From the NCBI RefSeq assembly GCF_002999135.1, contig NZ_CP027229.1, positions 2,455,501-2,519,500 on the forward strand: a DNA stretch of 64,000 nt, read 5' to 3'. Shown piece by piece: positions 41,608 to 52,899 of the stretch; the first letter of the stretch is position 1; each line of letters opens with the position of its first letter. The stretch comes from Capnocytophaga sp. oral taxon 878 (GTDB taxonomy: Bacteria; Bacteroidota; Bacteroidia; Flavobacteriales; Flavobacteriaceae). A program made the translations under genes and the position numbers. Under the pieces are notes generated by a model, which had not been told where the DNA came from, did not search any database, and was given only the letters and a program-made list of their open reading frames with translations.

Positions 41608-44600
41608 CTATTTTACTGATGAATTACTTTTAGCGGCTTCGGCTTTAATAGCGGTTAGTTCTTTTTTAGCTTCGGCTACTACTTCTGGATATTCTTTAAA
41701 GTTCTTAATTACGCTTTCTAGTACATAAGTAGCTTGGTAAGCATCTTTTAGTCCGTTAAAGTTTTTAGCCATTACTATAAGACTCTTAGCAGCAAACTCT
41801 TTATGTCCGCCATAATCTTTAGCTAGTTTTTGAACTACTTCGTTAGAGCCTTTATAGTCTTTATCTTTATTTTTGAAGTAAGCATCGTAGTACAAGGCTT
41901 CTGCTGCAAGGCTACCAGTAGCTGTTTTCTGCACTTCAGTGTAATACTTACGTGCTTGAGCCTCGTTTCCTGCTTGGGCATAGGCACGAGCAAGTACTAT
42001 ATAAGCATCATTTTTAATGCGAGTATCAATAGATTTTTCTTCTAGAACCTTATTAGCATACTCAATAGCTTTATCATATAGCTTTTCATTATAGCACACA
42101 CGCATTAAGTTGCTCTGTGCATAAGTTTTGTTCTGTGCTATAGTAGCTTTGTTTTCTAGTTCTTCCAAATAAGGTTTAGCTTTAAGGTAGCTACCAGCAT
42201 CCAATAGTATTTGGCACACACGGGTAAGTGATTGTTCTCCATATTCGGTCGAGCCACTTTTCCATACTTTTTCATAATTAGCAAGAGCCTCCGCTTTTTT
42301 ACCTTCATTAAAGTATAACTGAGCTTTGTAGAACTCTGCATTAGTCCTACGCATACCATTAGGGAATTCCTTCAAGTAGTTATCTAAGGCAGTCATAGCC
42401 TCCTTGTTATTACCTTGTAGGTATTGGCGTTCAGCAGCTTCAAAGGAAGCAGCTTCTAGCTCTAAGTTAGTAACCTCCACATAGCCCAAGCTCTTAGCCC
42501 AAGCAGCATATTCACTTACTTTACCCAAATCTACATACACCAGCTTTGCCGATGAAACAGCCTGTGAAGCCTCATTGGTATTAGGGTAATCTTTCGCTAT
42601 TGATTTGAATAAGGTAAGAGCTTTTTGGTTTTCCCCTCTATTGTAGTACACAAGTCCTTCTCGCAACATAGCACGAGGCACAAGGGCATTACCTTTGTAG
42701 CCATTGCTAAGCTGTTGGTAATAAGTTACCCCCTTATCTGTATCGCCTTTTGAAATGTATGAGTTACCCAATTCATACAAAGCATTAGGTCTCAAGTTTG
42801 ATTTAGGGTAATTCTTAATAAAGCGTTCTAAATCTTCAATCTTGTTATTGAGTCTCTCCACAAAGCCATAGCTTATAGCCTTTTGGTAAGCCGCATAATC
42901 TTGATCTGCCGATTTGTTTTCTATCAGCTTATTATAACCCTCCATTGCTTGCCAGTATTTACCGGTAACAAAGTATGAGTCGGCAAGGCGTAGCATAGCA
43001 TCATGTTTCCACACCTCATCTTTAGGATTTTGCTTCAAGTAACTCTCAAAGTTACTAATAGCCTCACTATAATCATGCTGGTTAAAGTTAGCGTAAGCCA
43101 ATCCGTAATAAGCCTTGTTATATTCCTCCGTTTTAGGAGCAACACTATTGGCGAAGAACTGTTTAAAGTACGTCTCCGCTTTGCTGTATTCTTTAAGCTG
43201 ATAAGCCGATTCGCCTGCCCAATAAGCAGCACGAGCCGCAATAGCACTATTATCCGCTATAGCCTTGTCTAAGTAAATAATAGCCTCAGAGTATTGTAAC
43301 TCATTAAACAGCTCTATCCCCCTATAAAAAGCCACCTTCTTATAAAGCTCTTTATCCTTAGGGTCGTTTGATTTTTCCAACAAGCCGATAGCCGCTTGGT
43401 AATTCCCCGATGAGATATATGAATCTACCAAAAGCGATTGTATCTCATCCTTATGGTCACCAGGGTAAGCCTTTGCATAAGCTTGCAGCACACTCGGCAC
43501 ACTCTCGTAAGGGTTCCCTATTTCATAGCCCAGCCTAGCGTAATTAAGCATCGCATCTTTCTTTATCTGCGCATCAAAGTCCATTTGCGACGCATTTCTA
43601 AAAGCATTCAACGCTTGCGTCTTCTGCCCTGTTTTCAAATAACATTCAGCCAAGTGGTAATACGCATTTTGCGCCACATTATCATTACCATCCACTATTT
43701 TATTGAACTGTCCAATAGCCCCCGCATAGTCATTATTCTTGTACAAAGCATAGCCTATGTAGTAATAGTCAGTATTGCTAAACTTGCCCTTCTTGCCTTT
43801 ATAGTTTTGCAAGTAAGGGATAGCCTCCTTATATTTTTTAAGGTTGAAATAACTCTCCCCTATAATCTTGTTCAGTTCCGATACCTCTTGAGCGTTTTTA
43901 GTCTTCCCAAGCTGCTTCACACCCTCCTCAATAGCCTCCTCATACAAAGCCTGACTAAAGTACATATTAGCCTGGAAGTATGACACATTGTTATTCACCT
44001 GTTGGCTATTATCCACCTGTCTGAAATAACTCTCAGCCTTCGCATAATCATTAGCATCATAAGCAATATAACCCAAGTAATATTTAGCATCATTAGCATA
44101 TTTAGGATGATTCTGCACCGCCTCAAAATGAGGTTTAGAAGCCCCTTGGTTCCCCGTATGAAAAAGCGCATAACCCTTCTGGAAATTATAACGCTCCCGC
44201 TCCTCACCACTAAGGCTCAAAGGGTCAATAGCCTCATACCACTCAAGAGCCTGCGCATAATTACCCTGCTCAAAATACAAATTAGCCATTTGCACATAAG
44301 CCTCCGAAGCCAGCGCCGATTCAGGATGATTCACAATAAAATTATTCACCAGCGCATCAGCCCCATCTTGGTTCAGAAGCGCCGCTATCGTAGCCACATA
44401 ATATTCACTATGCGTCCGGATAGATTTATCAGGATGCGTATTCTGTTGGTTTCTAAACAAATTTTGAGCAGGCTGATACAGCTTGCGATTATACAAAGCC
44501 ACCGCTTTTTGGTACTCCGCATTAGGGTCAGTAACAACAGTAGTCTCTTGCGCTACAAGCCCCTGCCCCCACGCCAATAGCAAAGCCACAGGAAGAAATG

Positions 44601-44610
44601 TTTTTTTCAT
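41608..44610 (-). CDS. Large periplasmic TPR protein
   Basis: About 1000 residues with signal peptide MKKTFLPVALLLAWGQGLVAQ. Almost the whole mature part is TPR repeats, more than twenty, of the form YxxAxxxYxxALxxxP (for example FEQGNYAQALEWYEAIDP). The start at 44608-44610 is preferred to a longer frame because the promoter (TTTG-containing box 44698-44702 and TAACTTTG at 44671-44678, minus strand) lies within the longer one. Likely a scaffold on the periplasmic side, working with the barrel downstream. Confidence 0.9.
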   Translation of the reverse strand: MKKTFLPVALLLAWGQGLVAQETTVVTDPNAEYQKAVALYNRKLYQPAQNLFRNQQNTHPDKSIRTHSEYYVATIAALLNQDGADALVNNFIVNHPESALASEAYVQMANLYFEQGNYAQALEWYEAIDPLSLSGEERERYNFQKGYALFHTGNQGASKPHFEAVQNHPKYANDAKYYLGYIAYDANDYAKAESYFRQVDNSQQVNNNVSYFQANMYFSQALYEEAIEEGVKQLGKTKNAQEVSELNKIIGESYFNLKKYKEAIPYLQNYKGKKGKFSNTDYYYIGYALYKNNDYAGAIGQFNKIVDGNDNVAQNAYYHLAECYLKTGQKTQALNAFRNASQMDFDAQIKKDAMLNYARLGYEIGNPYESVPSVLQAYAKAYPGDHKDEIQSLLVDSYISSGNYQAAIGLLEKSNDPKDKELYKKVAFYRGIELFNELQYSEAIIYLDKAIADNSAIAARAAYWAGESAYQLKEYSKAETYFKQFFANSVAPKTEEYNKAYYGLAYANFNQHDYSEAISNFESYLKQNPKDEVWKHDAMLRLADSYFVTGKYWQAMEGYNKLIENKSADQDYAAYQKAISYGFVERLNNKIEDLERFIKNYPKSNLRPNALYELGNSYISKGDTDKGVTYYQQLSNGYKGNALVPRAMLREGLVYYNRGENQKALTLFKSIAKDYPNTNEASQAVSSAKLVYVDLGKVSEYAAWAKSLGYVEVTNLELEAASFEAAERQYLQGNNKEAMTALDNYLKEFPNGMRRTNAEFYKAQLYFNEGKKAEALANYEKVWKSGSTEYGEQSLTRVCQILLDAGSYLKAKPYLEELENKATIAQNKTYAQSNLMRVCYNEKLYDKAIEYANKVLEEKSIDTRIKNDAYIVLARAYAQAGNEAQARKYYTEVQKTATGSLAAEALYYDAYFKNKDKDYKGSNEVVQKLAKDYGGHKEFAAKSLIVMAKNFNGLKDAYQATYVLESVIKNFKEYPEVVAEAKKELTAIKAEAAKSNSSVK

Positions 44611-44986
44611 ACAAATAATGATTAATGAGCAAAAAGGCACACCACGCCAATTCGCCAATGAATGAGGCGGCAAAGTTACAAAATAAAATCCAAAACACAA
44701 AATCACCCACCCTCCCCCATCACCCCACACCCACCCCACCCACACCCCAACACCCCCAAAAACACCCCTTAGGATGAACGAACGAATAACGAACTATAAA
44801 CGAACTATAAACGAAGGATAGTTCACCAGCTACCACCCCTACCCCCTTCCTCCTACCCCCTATCCCCCAACCCCCCTATTTTTCTCCACAAAAAATTTGC
44901 TTTTTATTTTTTTTGTTTGTACCTTTGCCCCACTATTAACCGCAACACATTAATACAAAAACAAAAGAATTTAAAACCAACGTATT
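44611..44986. repeat. Repeat locus R5 with pyrimidine tract and divergent promoters
   Basis: Leftward promoter 44671-44702 and rightward promoter 44896-44927 (TTTG 44896-44899, spacer 20, TACCTTTG 44920-44927) flank the unit: C-rich words (CCCCACACCC, CCCCCTATCCCC) and ATGAACGAACGAAT, AACGAACTAT, AAACGAACTAT, AAACGAAGGAT, AGTTCACCAGC at about 44771-44832. Confidence 0.75.
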
Positions 44987-46534
44987 ATGATGGAATTAAC
45001 AGAAAAAGACCGCTCACTACTCGGTAAAAAAGGCATTACCGAAGCAATGCTACAAGCACAAGTAGCACAATTCAAACAAGGCGTACCCCCCATACAACTG
45101 CAAAAAGCAGCCATAATAGGCGACGGTATAATACCACTACCCAAAGAAGAAGCCGCCAAATACGCCGCCATATACCAAAAACGCAAAAAAGGAAACAAAA
45201 TAGTCAAATTCGTCCCCGCATCAGGCGCAGCCACACGCATGTTCAAAGCCCTATTCGCCTTCCGCGACGCCTTTGAACCCGAACGCGAATCATTCATCGC
45301 ATTCGTCAACCGAACCAGTAACAAAGAAATAAAAATATTCTTCGAAGGCCTCGAACGATTCGCCTTCTACCCCCTCCTAACCGATTTTATTAACAAACAC
45401 CACCCACAATTCAACACCCTTAATGACGACGCACAAAAACACCTAATCGTCAGCACACTCCTAAATGACGACGGACTCAATTACGGCAATATGCCCAAAG
45501 GACTACTGCCATTCCACCGCCATTCCGAAAAAATAGCAACACCCTTTGAAGAACACTTCCGCGAAGCCGTACTATACGCCTCCGACCACGAACAAGCACA
45601 CCTACACTTCACCATCACCGAGCAGCACACCGAAGCCTTCTACAAAGAACTCACCCTCATACAACCACAACTCGAACAACGATACGGAGTAACCTTCGAC
45701 GTCGATTTCTCATACCAAAAACCCAGCACCGATACCATCTCCGTAACCGAAGATAACGAGTACTTCCGAGACGAAGAAGGAAAACTCCTCTTCCGCCCCG
45801 CAGGCCACGGAGCACTCCTCAGTAACCTTAACGACATCGACGCCGATATCATATTCATCAAAAACATCGATAACGTAGTCGTAAAAAAATACACCGACGA
45901 AACCGTCTTCTACAAAGAAGCACTCGCCGGCAAACTATGCGAAGTACAAGACGAAATATTCACCATCCTACGCCGCATCGATAACAACAAAATAAAGAAA
46001 AAAGAAGTAAAACACATACTCGATTTCCTAAAAAAAATCAACATCTCCGTCCCCGATTACCTCTACAAATTCCGCAGGCAATACGCCCTCGAATTCATCA
46101 AAGAACAACTCAACCGCCCCATACGAGTATGCGGTATGGTCAAAAACGAAGGCGAACCCGGAGGCGGACCATTCTGGGTCAAAGAACCCGACGGATACAG
46201 CCTACAAATAATCGAGTCAGCACAAGTCAATATGACCGACCCCAAGCAACAAGAAATATTCCAACAATCCACACACTTTAACCCCGTCGATTTAGTCTGC
46301 GGAACCAAAAACTACAAAGGAGAAAAATTCAACCTCCCACAATACATCGATGCCAACCAAGCATTCATAACCAGCAAAACCTATATGGGCAAACCCCTAA
46401 AAGCACTTGAACTACCAGGCCTCTGGAACGGCTCAATGGCACGCTGGATAACCCTCTTTGTCGAAGTACCCATCATCACCTTTAACCCCGTTAAAGTAGT
46501 GAACGATCTACTGAAAAAAACACACCAAGGATAA
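44987..46534 (+). CDS. DUF4301 protein
   Basis: 515 residues, cytosolic, with an N-terminal KIVKFVPASGAATRMFKALF that suggests a nucleotide-sugar or phosphate-binding domain, HGALLSNLNDIDADIIFIKN in the middle, and VCGMVKNEGEPGGGPFW near residue 385. The family is common in Bacteroidota and uncharacterised. It has its own promoter and terminator. Strand composition is C-rich on the coding strand (45241-45300: C22 G11 A13 T14). Confidence 0.8.
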   Translation: MMELTEKDRSLLGKKGITEAMLQAQVAQFKQGVPPIQLQKAAIIGDGIIPLPKEEAAKYAAIYQKRKKGNKIVKFVPASGAATRMFKALFAFRDAFEPERESFIAFVNRTSNKEIKIFFEGLERFAFYPLLTDFINKHHPQFNTLNDDAQKHLIVSTLLNDDGLNYGNMPKGLLPFHRHSEKIATPFEEHFREAVLYASDHEQAHLHFTITEQHTEAFYKELTLIQPQLEQRYGVTFDVDFSYQKPSTDTISVTEDNEYFRDEEGKLLFRPAGHGALLSNLNDIDADIIFIKNIDNVVVKKYTDETVFYKEALAGKLCEVQDEIFTILRRIDNNKIKKKEVKHILDFLKKINISVPDYLYKFRRQYALEFIKEQLNRPIRVCGMVKNEGEPGGGPFWVKEPDGYSLQIIESAQVNMTDPKQQEIFQQSTHFNPVDLVCGTKNYKGEKFNLPQYIDANQAFITSKTYMGKPLKALELPGLWNGSMARWITLFVEVPIITFNPVKVVNDLLKKTHQG

Positions 46535-46551
46535 ACACCCTATCCCCCCTT

Positions 46552-46585
46552 AAAAATGCTCAGGCCAACCCCCTGAGCATTTTTA
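46552..46585. terminator. Terminator of the DUF4301 gene
   Basis: AAAAATGCTCAGG and CCTGAGCATTTTT pair around a short C-rich loop. Confidence 0.8.
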
Positions 46586-46675
46586 CTATGAAGCAAAAGC
46601 AAAGGTAAAGACCCCAAATAAAACACTGAAAAACAAAATATTACATTTCTAAGAGTAAAAAAATAACTCTTTTTA

Positions 46676-46706
46676 TTTGCCGTTTCTGAAAAATAACGTA
46701 CCTTTG
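46676..46706 (+). promoter_or_regulatory. atpDC promoter
   Basis: TTTG (46676-46679), 19-bp spacer, TACCTTTG (46699-46706). The leader up to the ATG at 46802 contains a CCCCTAA tract. Confidence 0.6.
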
Positions 46707-46754
46707 CCCGAAATCTTAGGGAAACGAGTTAAGCATTAGGTTTTCAGCACAAAG

Positions 46755-48310
<1,556 letters not shown>

Positions 48311-48312
48311 TT

Positions 48313-48549
48313 ATGATAGTAGAAATCCTTACTCCTGAAGCCCTATTGTACAAAGGCGAAGTAACCTCGGTAAGTGTACCAGGTGCCAAAGGCCCCTTTG
48401 TAATATTAGAGCACCACGCCCCTATAATCTCAATGCTTACAGCCGGCGAGGTAAAACTTTTTCAAGGCAAAAAAGAACTGCAAAGTATTACTATCAAAGG
48501 AGGCACCCTGGAGTGCAACCATAACAAAACAGTAATACTAGCCGATTAA
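48313..48549 (+). CDS. atpC: F1 ATP synthase epsilon subunit, short form
   Basis: 78 residues, about the N-terminal beta-sandwich domain only (MIVEILTPEALLYKGEVTSVSVPGAKGPFVILEHHAPIISML). The C-terminal helical hairpin that inhibits rotation in many bacteria is absent. The short form is common in Bacteroidota, so regulation of the enzyme must be by other means. The gene ends at a strong terminator. Confidence 0.93.
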   Translation: MIVEILTPEALLYKGEVTSVSVPGAKGPFVILEHHAPIISMLTAGEVKLFQGKKELQSITIKGGTLECNHNKTVILAD

Positions 48550-48572
48550 ACCCTCTTAAAAAAACAACACAA

Positions 48573-48618
48573 AAATAAATGCGGTAGGCACCTTACAAGG
48601 TGCCTACCGCATTTATTT
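48573..48618. terminator. Terminator after atpC
   Basis: 22-bp perfect stem built on AAATAAATGCGGTAGGCACCTT with a 2-nt loop at 48595-48596, then A/T-rich sequence; shared with the convergent GH92 gene. Confidence 0.8.
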
Positions 48619-48637
48619 TATAAAAGTACTTTAGTGC

Positions 48638-50833
48638 TTAAAAGGCAACTTTACCGCCTTTCATAATCTCCTTGTAGGTAAGGTAACGCACAGGAGCTTT
48701 ATTGTAATCAGCAGGTTGGTTTATGATAAGCTTATCATCTATATCGGGGTCGGGGGATATGGTAAAATACTCTTCGGAAATAGTATTCCTAAGAACACTG
48801 AATTTCTTGCCATTTTCTAAGTGTATAGTAGCTTTTTTAAATAAAGGCTTGCCCAAATAGTACTTACCATTGGCAGGATCTATAGGGTAAAAGCCCAATG
48901 CCGATAGTACATACCAGCTACTCATTTGCCCACAATCTTCATTACCACAATGCCCAGCAGGGGTGTTGTGGTATTGTGTTTTTAATATCTGCTGTACACG
49001 CTCGCCTGCTTTTAAAGGGTGGGGTGTAAAGTTATAAAGGTATGCTACGTGGTGGCAAGGCTCATTGCCGTGTACGTATTGCCCTATCATACCGGTACTG
49101 AAAATAGGCAGCTTCTCATCGGGGGTAACAGGCAAGGTGAACAGTGAGTCCAGCTTTTGCTCAAAGGCTACCCATCCGCCCATTTTGCGTATAAAATCAT
49201 CGGAGATGTCTAATTTATGAGGTACAAAGAAACGGTAGTGCCAAGCGTTGCTCTCACAGAAGTATTTGCTGTAATCCTTAGGGTTAAAAGGGGTGAGGAA
49301 CTTGCCTTTGGAGTTTTTGGGGCGGAAGAACTGGGTGCGCTCATCAAAGAGGTTTTTCCAGTTCTCGGAGCGTGCTTCAAAGTAGTTGGCATCGGTAAGG
49401 TAATTTATATCTTCATTAAGGCGTGCGTAGGCAAATTGTGCCATACAATAGTCGTCATAGGCATATTCAAGGGTTTTGGATACTGACCAGTTTTCGTCGG
49501 AAGTATCAAGGTCATAGGGTACGTAGCCGTATTTTTTGTACAAATCAATCTGGCGCTTGTTACTCATAGCGCTGGCTTTGCACGCCTGATAGGCTGTATT
49601 CACATCCATAGGGATGCCTTTTAGGTAGGCATCGACTATGACGGGGATGGCGTGATAGCCTATCATCATATTGGTTTCGCCGCCTTGCATACTCCATACG
49701 GGTAGCTCGCCGTTTTCTTTATAATGCTGTAAAAAGCTGCTAATAAAATCGGCTGATCTTTCGCGGTGTAGTATGGTGTATAGGGGGTGTGCTGCCCTAA
49801 AAGTATCCCAGAGTGAGAAGGTGTCGTAACGTGGGGGTGCGCCGGCATCGGAGTAGAGGTTGGGGGCGAGCATTGTTTGGTAGAGCATAGTGTAGAAGAT
49901 GGTTTTGTCTTTCTCGGTAGCCTCTTCAATAATGATTTTTTGTAGTTCTTTTTGCCATAGCTGGCGGGCTGCCTCGCGGTATTGTGCAAAGCTGAAGTGT
50001 GTGGCTTCGGCTTGCATATTGGTATAAGCCCCGCTGATGCTGTGCATAGAGAGTGCTGTTTTGACTATTATTTGCTCTCCTTCGGTGGTGGGGTACTGTA
50101 GGGTGAGCTGTGCTGGTTGTTTTTTTCCTTCTATGGTTTCTTCGGTAATTAGGTGGTTGGTGAAGGGTTTGGACAGTTTTATTACGAAGTATACTTTTTG
50201 GTTACGTGTCCAGCCGGTGGAGAAGCGGTAGCCCTCAATAGTGGTATCATCAACTACTTTGAGGTGGGTTTCGGTGGGTTTGTCCCAATTGATATGGTAT
50301 GCTAAATCGATAGTGATTTTGGAGTTGGTATCTTGGGGGAAGGTGTATTGCTGTATGCCTACGCGTGGTGTGGCGGTGAGTTCGGCCTTGATGCCGTAGC
50401 TAAGCAAATCGACGGTGTAATAGCCTGCTGTGGCTTGTTCTTTACTGTGTGAGAAGTATGAGAAGGGTTTGTTATTGTTTTCGGGGATTCGCTTGTTAAA
50501 ACGGCTGTTGGTGGGCATAATGAGCACGTCGTACAAATCGCCGGCACCGGTGCCTGTGAGGTGGGTGTGTGAAAAGCCTGTTATGATGCTGTCTTGGTAG
50601 AAGTAGCCTGAAATCCTGTCCCAACCGGGGATGCCTATATCGGGGCTTAGTTGTACCATTCCAAAGGGTGTGGTGGCGCCGGGGTAGGTATTGCCTGTGC
50701 CATCGGTGCCTATGAAGGGGTTCACATAATCGGTAAGTGATGGGATGCTTTCTGCTTTATCATTTTGGGTTACTTGTGTGTTTTGTGTGCAAGCGGAGAT
50801 AAATGCTAATGTTATAAGGATGAAGTGTTTCAT
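48638..50833 (-). CDS. GH92 alpha-mannosidase, lipoprotein
   Basis: About 731 residues from the ATG at 50831-50833; the longer frame would start inside the promoter (TATCTTTG at 50855-50862). Lipobox LAFISACTQ, so surface or periplasmic anchored. Conserved GH92 blocks DYVNPFIGTDGTGNTYPGA, PGWDRISGYF, HTHLTGTGAGDLYD and GNEDCGQMSSWYVLSALGFYP. It should trim alpha-mannose residues, for example from host N-glycans, with calcium. It fits a commensal that feeds on glycoproteins. Single gene with its own terminator region. Confidence 0.93.
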   Translation of the reverse strand: MKHFILITLAFISACTQNTQVTQNDKAESIPSLTDYVNPFIGTDGTGNTYPGATTPFGMVQLSPDIGIPGWDRISGYFYQDSIITGFSHTHLTGTGAGDLYDVLIMPTNSRFNKRIPENNNKPFSYFSHSKEQATAGYYTVDLLSYGIKAELTATPRVGIQQYTFPQDTNSKITIDLAYHINWDKPTETHLKVVDDTTIEGYRFSTGWTRNQKVYFVIKLSKPFTNHLITEETIEGKKQPAQLTLQYPTTEGEQIIVKTALSMHSISGAYTNMQAEATHFSFAQYREAARQLWQKELQKIIIEEATEKDKTIFYTMLYQTMLAPNLYSDAGAPPRYDTFSLWDTFRAAHPLYTILHRERSADFISSFLQHYKENGELPVWSMQGGETNMMIGYHAIPVIVDAYLKGIPMDVNTAYQACKASAMSNKRQIDLYKKYGYVPYDLDTSDENWSVSKTLEYAYDDYCMAQFAYARLNEDINYLTDANYFEARSENWKNLFDERTQFFRPKNSKGKFLTPFNPKDYSKYFCESNAWHYRFFVPHKLDISDDFIRKMGGWVAFEQKLDSLFTLPVTPDEKLPIFSTGMIGQYVHGNEPCHHVAYLYNFTPHPLKAGERVQQILKTQYHNTPAGHCGNEDCGQMSSWYVLSALGFYPIDPANGKYYLGKPLFKKATIHLENGKKFSVLRNTISEEYFTISPDPDIDDKLIINQPADYNKAPVRYLTYKEIMKGGKVAF

Positions 50834-50854
50834 AATTTTTAAATTTATAGGCTG

Positions 50855-50885
50855 CAAAGATAAGTATTATTAAAGAATTGGGCAA
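50855..50885 (-). promoter_or_regulatory. GH92 gene promoter
   Basis: Minus strand TTG (50883-50885), 20-bp spacer, TATCTTTG (50855-50862). Fixes the start of the mannosidase. Confidence 0.6.
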
Positions 50886-50902
50886 GTGGTGTGGGGGGTA
50901 AA

Positions 50903-50953
50903 AAAGAACTTTGCCAAAGGTATAGCTTTGTGGGCTATTGCCTTTGGCAAAGT
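50903..50953 (-). terminator. Terminator of the DUF3078 gene
   Basis: ACTTTGCCAAAGG (50908-50920) and CCTTTGGCAAAGT (50941-50953) with a 20-nt loop; on the minus strand it is followed by TTCTTTTTT. Confidence 0.7.
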
Positions 50954-50978
50954 GTATTGTTGTGCGTTATGTTACTGC

Positions 50979-51872
50979 TTAGAATTTGCAGTTCACGCCT
51001 AAGCCGAATACTTCGCGTATTTGGACAGCGCGTGCGGCATTGTCGTCATAAATGGCTTGGAAGGTGAAGTTGGTTGATAGGTACTTGTTAATGGTAAGTA
51101 CGGCGTTAAGGGTGTAATCGATATCGATATTTTGTGGTTTATCGAGGTAGTTACTGTAAAGAGATAGGATGTTCTCTAACGATACGTTATCCATAATGTT
51201 GAATTTGGCGTAGGCGTTGGCAGAGAAACCGAGCTCAAAACGGATGTTTTTGTTATCTTCAACCCCGTAGAAATTAGCGATGTAATTGGCGCTGGTAGGT
51301 GAGGTGAACTGCTTGCGAGCTGTTACGATTTTGGCGGTAACAGGTGCTAAGTTTACTTTTAGGTTGTCGCTTTTTTTCCAAAGCATACCGATACCTGATT
51401 GTAGATATCCTGGTGAAAGGAGTTTGTTGATAAGGGTACGATCGGTAGCGGTGTACTTGTAGCCGTCGGTAAGTTGGGTTTTGAAGTTTAAGAATAGTGA
51501 ATAGTACCAGAATTCAGTAGCTTGCTTACCGAGTACTGAGTTGATCTCGAAACGGTCGTTGGTTTTGCGAGTGAATTTATCGTCTTGCAATTTGGTTAAG
51601 CCGTAATCGATGTAGATGTTGTTATCCCACGCCCATTTGTCTTTTTTGTAGTTAAAGGCGTAGCTGATGGCTAGGTTACCGGCAACGTTATTGGTACCTC
51701 CTCCAGTCCAATCGTGGTTAAAGGCTGATTGGGAGAACATAAGGGATGCGTTCCCGCCTTTTGTCCAACGAGGAGTAGCGGTTTCTTGAGGTTGTACTTG
51801 TTGTGTTTCTTCTTCTTGAGCGAAGAGGGTCATTGAGGTCAGCGCAAGGGCTGATAGCAAAAGTTTTTTCAT
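50979..51872 (-). CDS. DUF3078 outer-membrane protein
   Basis: 297 residues, signal peptide to LFAQ. A conserved opening (WTKGGNASLMFSQSAFNHDWTGGGTNNVAGNLAI) is followed by alternating strands to the C-terminal FGLGVNCKF. Barrel-like outer-membrane protein of the DUF3078 family; function unknown. Read leftward, just after the sufT-like gene. Confidence 0.88.
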   Translation of the reverse strand: MKKLLLSALALTSMTLFAQEEETQQVQPQETATPRWTKGGNASLMFSQSAFNHDWTGGGTNNVAGNLAISYAFNYKKDKWAWDNNIYIDYGLTKLQDDKFTRKTNDRFEINSVLGKQATEFWYYSLFLNFKTQLTDGYKYTATDRTLINKLLSPGYLQSGIGMLWKKSDNLKVNLAPVTAKIVTARKQFTSPTSANYIANFYGVEDNKNIRFELGFSANAYAKFNIMDNVSLENILSLYSNYLDKPQNIDIDYTLNAVLTINKYLSTNFTFQAIYDDNAARAVQIREVFGLGVNCKF

Positions 51873-51894
51873 AAAAGTGATTTATTATTTAGTG

Positions 51895-52215
51895 TTACAA
51901 AAATCCGAGTTCGAGTTTAGCGACTTCGCTCATCATATCTTGATGCCAAGGGGGATCGAAGGTGATTTCGACAATGGTTTGGTTTACCTCATCAATGCTT
52001 TGTACTTTTTCTTTTACTTCCATAGGGAGTACTTCGGCTACGGGGCAGTTGGGAGAGGTGAGTGTCATTAGTATTTTCACGTCGTGGTCTTCGTTCACGA
52101 ATACGTCGTAAATGAGTCCGAGTTCGTATATATCGACGGGTATTTCGGGGTCGTAGATGGTTTTGAGTACTTCTACGATTTTTTCGCCTAGGGCATCAGG
52201 ATTGAGTTCTTGCAT
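51895..52215 (-). CDS. SufT/MIP18-type Fe-S assembly protein (DUF59)
   Basis: 106 residues with the DUF59 signature YDPEIPVDIYELGLIYDV, TSPNCPVAEVLPMEV and the reactive Cys in the SPNCP loop, and FDPPWHQDMM. It takes part in iron-sulfur cluster maturation, delivering clusters to apo-proteins. Overlaps the SufE gene stop by about 20 nt, so coupled. Confidence 0.92.
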   Translation of the reverse strand: MQELNPDALGEKIVEVLKTIYDPEIPVDIYELGLIYDVFVNEDHDVKILMTLTSPNCPVAEVLPMEVKEKVQSIDEVNQTIVEITFDPPWHQDMMSEVAKLELGFL

Positions 52216-52606
52216 ACTCTCTTATTTTTTGGATCATACTAACCAGCCCGTTGGCGCGGGTGGGTGAAAGGTGGTCTTTTAGTCCTATTTTATCGATAAA
52301 ACTAAGGTCGGCTTGTAGGATATCGGTAGGGGTTTGGTTATTGAAGACGCGTACAAGGAGTGCTACGATTCCTTTGGTTATAATGGCGTCGCTATCGGCG
52401 GTGAGTGTTAGTTTGCCGTTATTGAGCTGTGCGTGTAGCCATACTTGGCTTTGGCATCCTTTGATTAGGTGAGAGTCGGTTTTATATTGTGGGTTGATGA
52501 TGGGCAATTCGCGTCCGAGTTCGATAAGGTATTCATATCGTTGGGTCCAGTCGTCGAACAGGGCGAAGGTGTCTATCAGTTCATTTTGAGTTTCTTGTAT
52601 AGTCAT
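52196..52606 (-). CDS. sufE: SufE-family cysteine desulfurase activator
   Basis: About 136 residues from the ATG at 52604-52606 (MTIQETQNELIDTF); a promoter (TACTTTTG at 52628-52635, TTTG at 52655-52658) excludes the longer frame starting at 52657. Active-site Cys in LIKGCQSQVWL accepts persulfide from SufS. With the DUF59 gene it forms an Fe-S cluster biogenesis pair; the sufBCDS genes are not in the window. Confidence 0.92.
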   Translation of the reverse strand: MTIQETQNELIDTFALFDDWTQRYEYLIELGRELPIINPQYKTDSHLIKGCQSQVWLHAQLNNGKLTLTADSDAIITKGIVALLVRVFNNQTPTDILQADLSFIDKIGLKDHLSPTRANGLVSMIQKIREYARTQS

Positions 52607-52899
52607 TACTGATGTAATTTGAGGGCGCAAAAGTATGAATAATTTCTGAAATAGCAAAATTTTAGGAGATAGGGGATAGGAGATAGGTGGGGAAAGGAGG
52701 TGACTATCCTTCGCGAGATACTCAGCTGTGCCAGGTTGCTAACTATCCTTCGTTTATAGTTCGTTTATCCTTCGTTATTCGTTCGTTCGGGATAGGGGGT
52801 GCTTTGGGGGTTGGTGGGGGTGGGGTAGGAGATGGGTGGAGAATTTGTGGTTTAGAAATTATTTTGTACTTTTGCGCCTTAAGGTTAAAGGCTTTATAT
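52607..52899. repeat. Repeat locus R6, inverted orientation, between divergent promoters
   Basis: Leftward sufE promoter (52628-52658) and rightward GT14 promoter (52844-52874: TTTG, spacer 19, TACTTTTG) flank a G-rich tract. On the minus strand: CCCGAACGAACGAAT, AACGAAGGAT, AAACGAACTAT, AAACGAAGGAT, AGTTAGCAACCTGGCACAGC, TGAGTATCTCGCGAAGGATAG over about 52702-52791. Confidence 0.75.

Noticed and set aside
43438..44580. Plus-strand frames of 181 and 192 residues inside the TPR gene
   Set aside because: Shadows of the repeat-rich coding sequence on the other strand.
44611..44745. N-terminal extension of the TPR protein (45 extra residues)
   Set aside because: Contains the promoter boxes and lacks a signal peptide at its start; the signal peptide begins at 44610.
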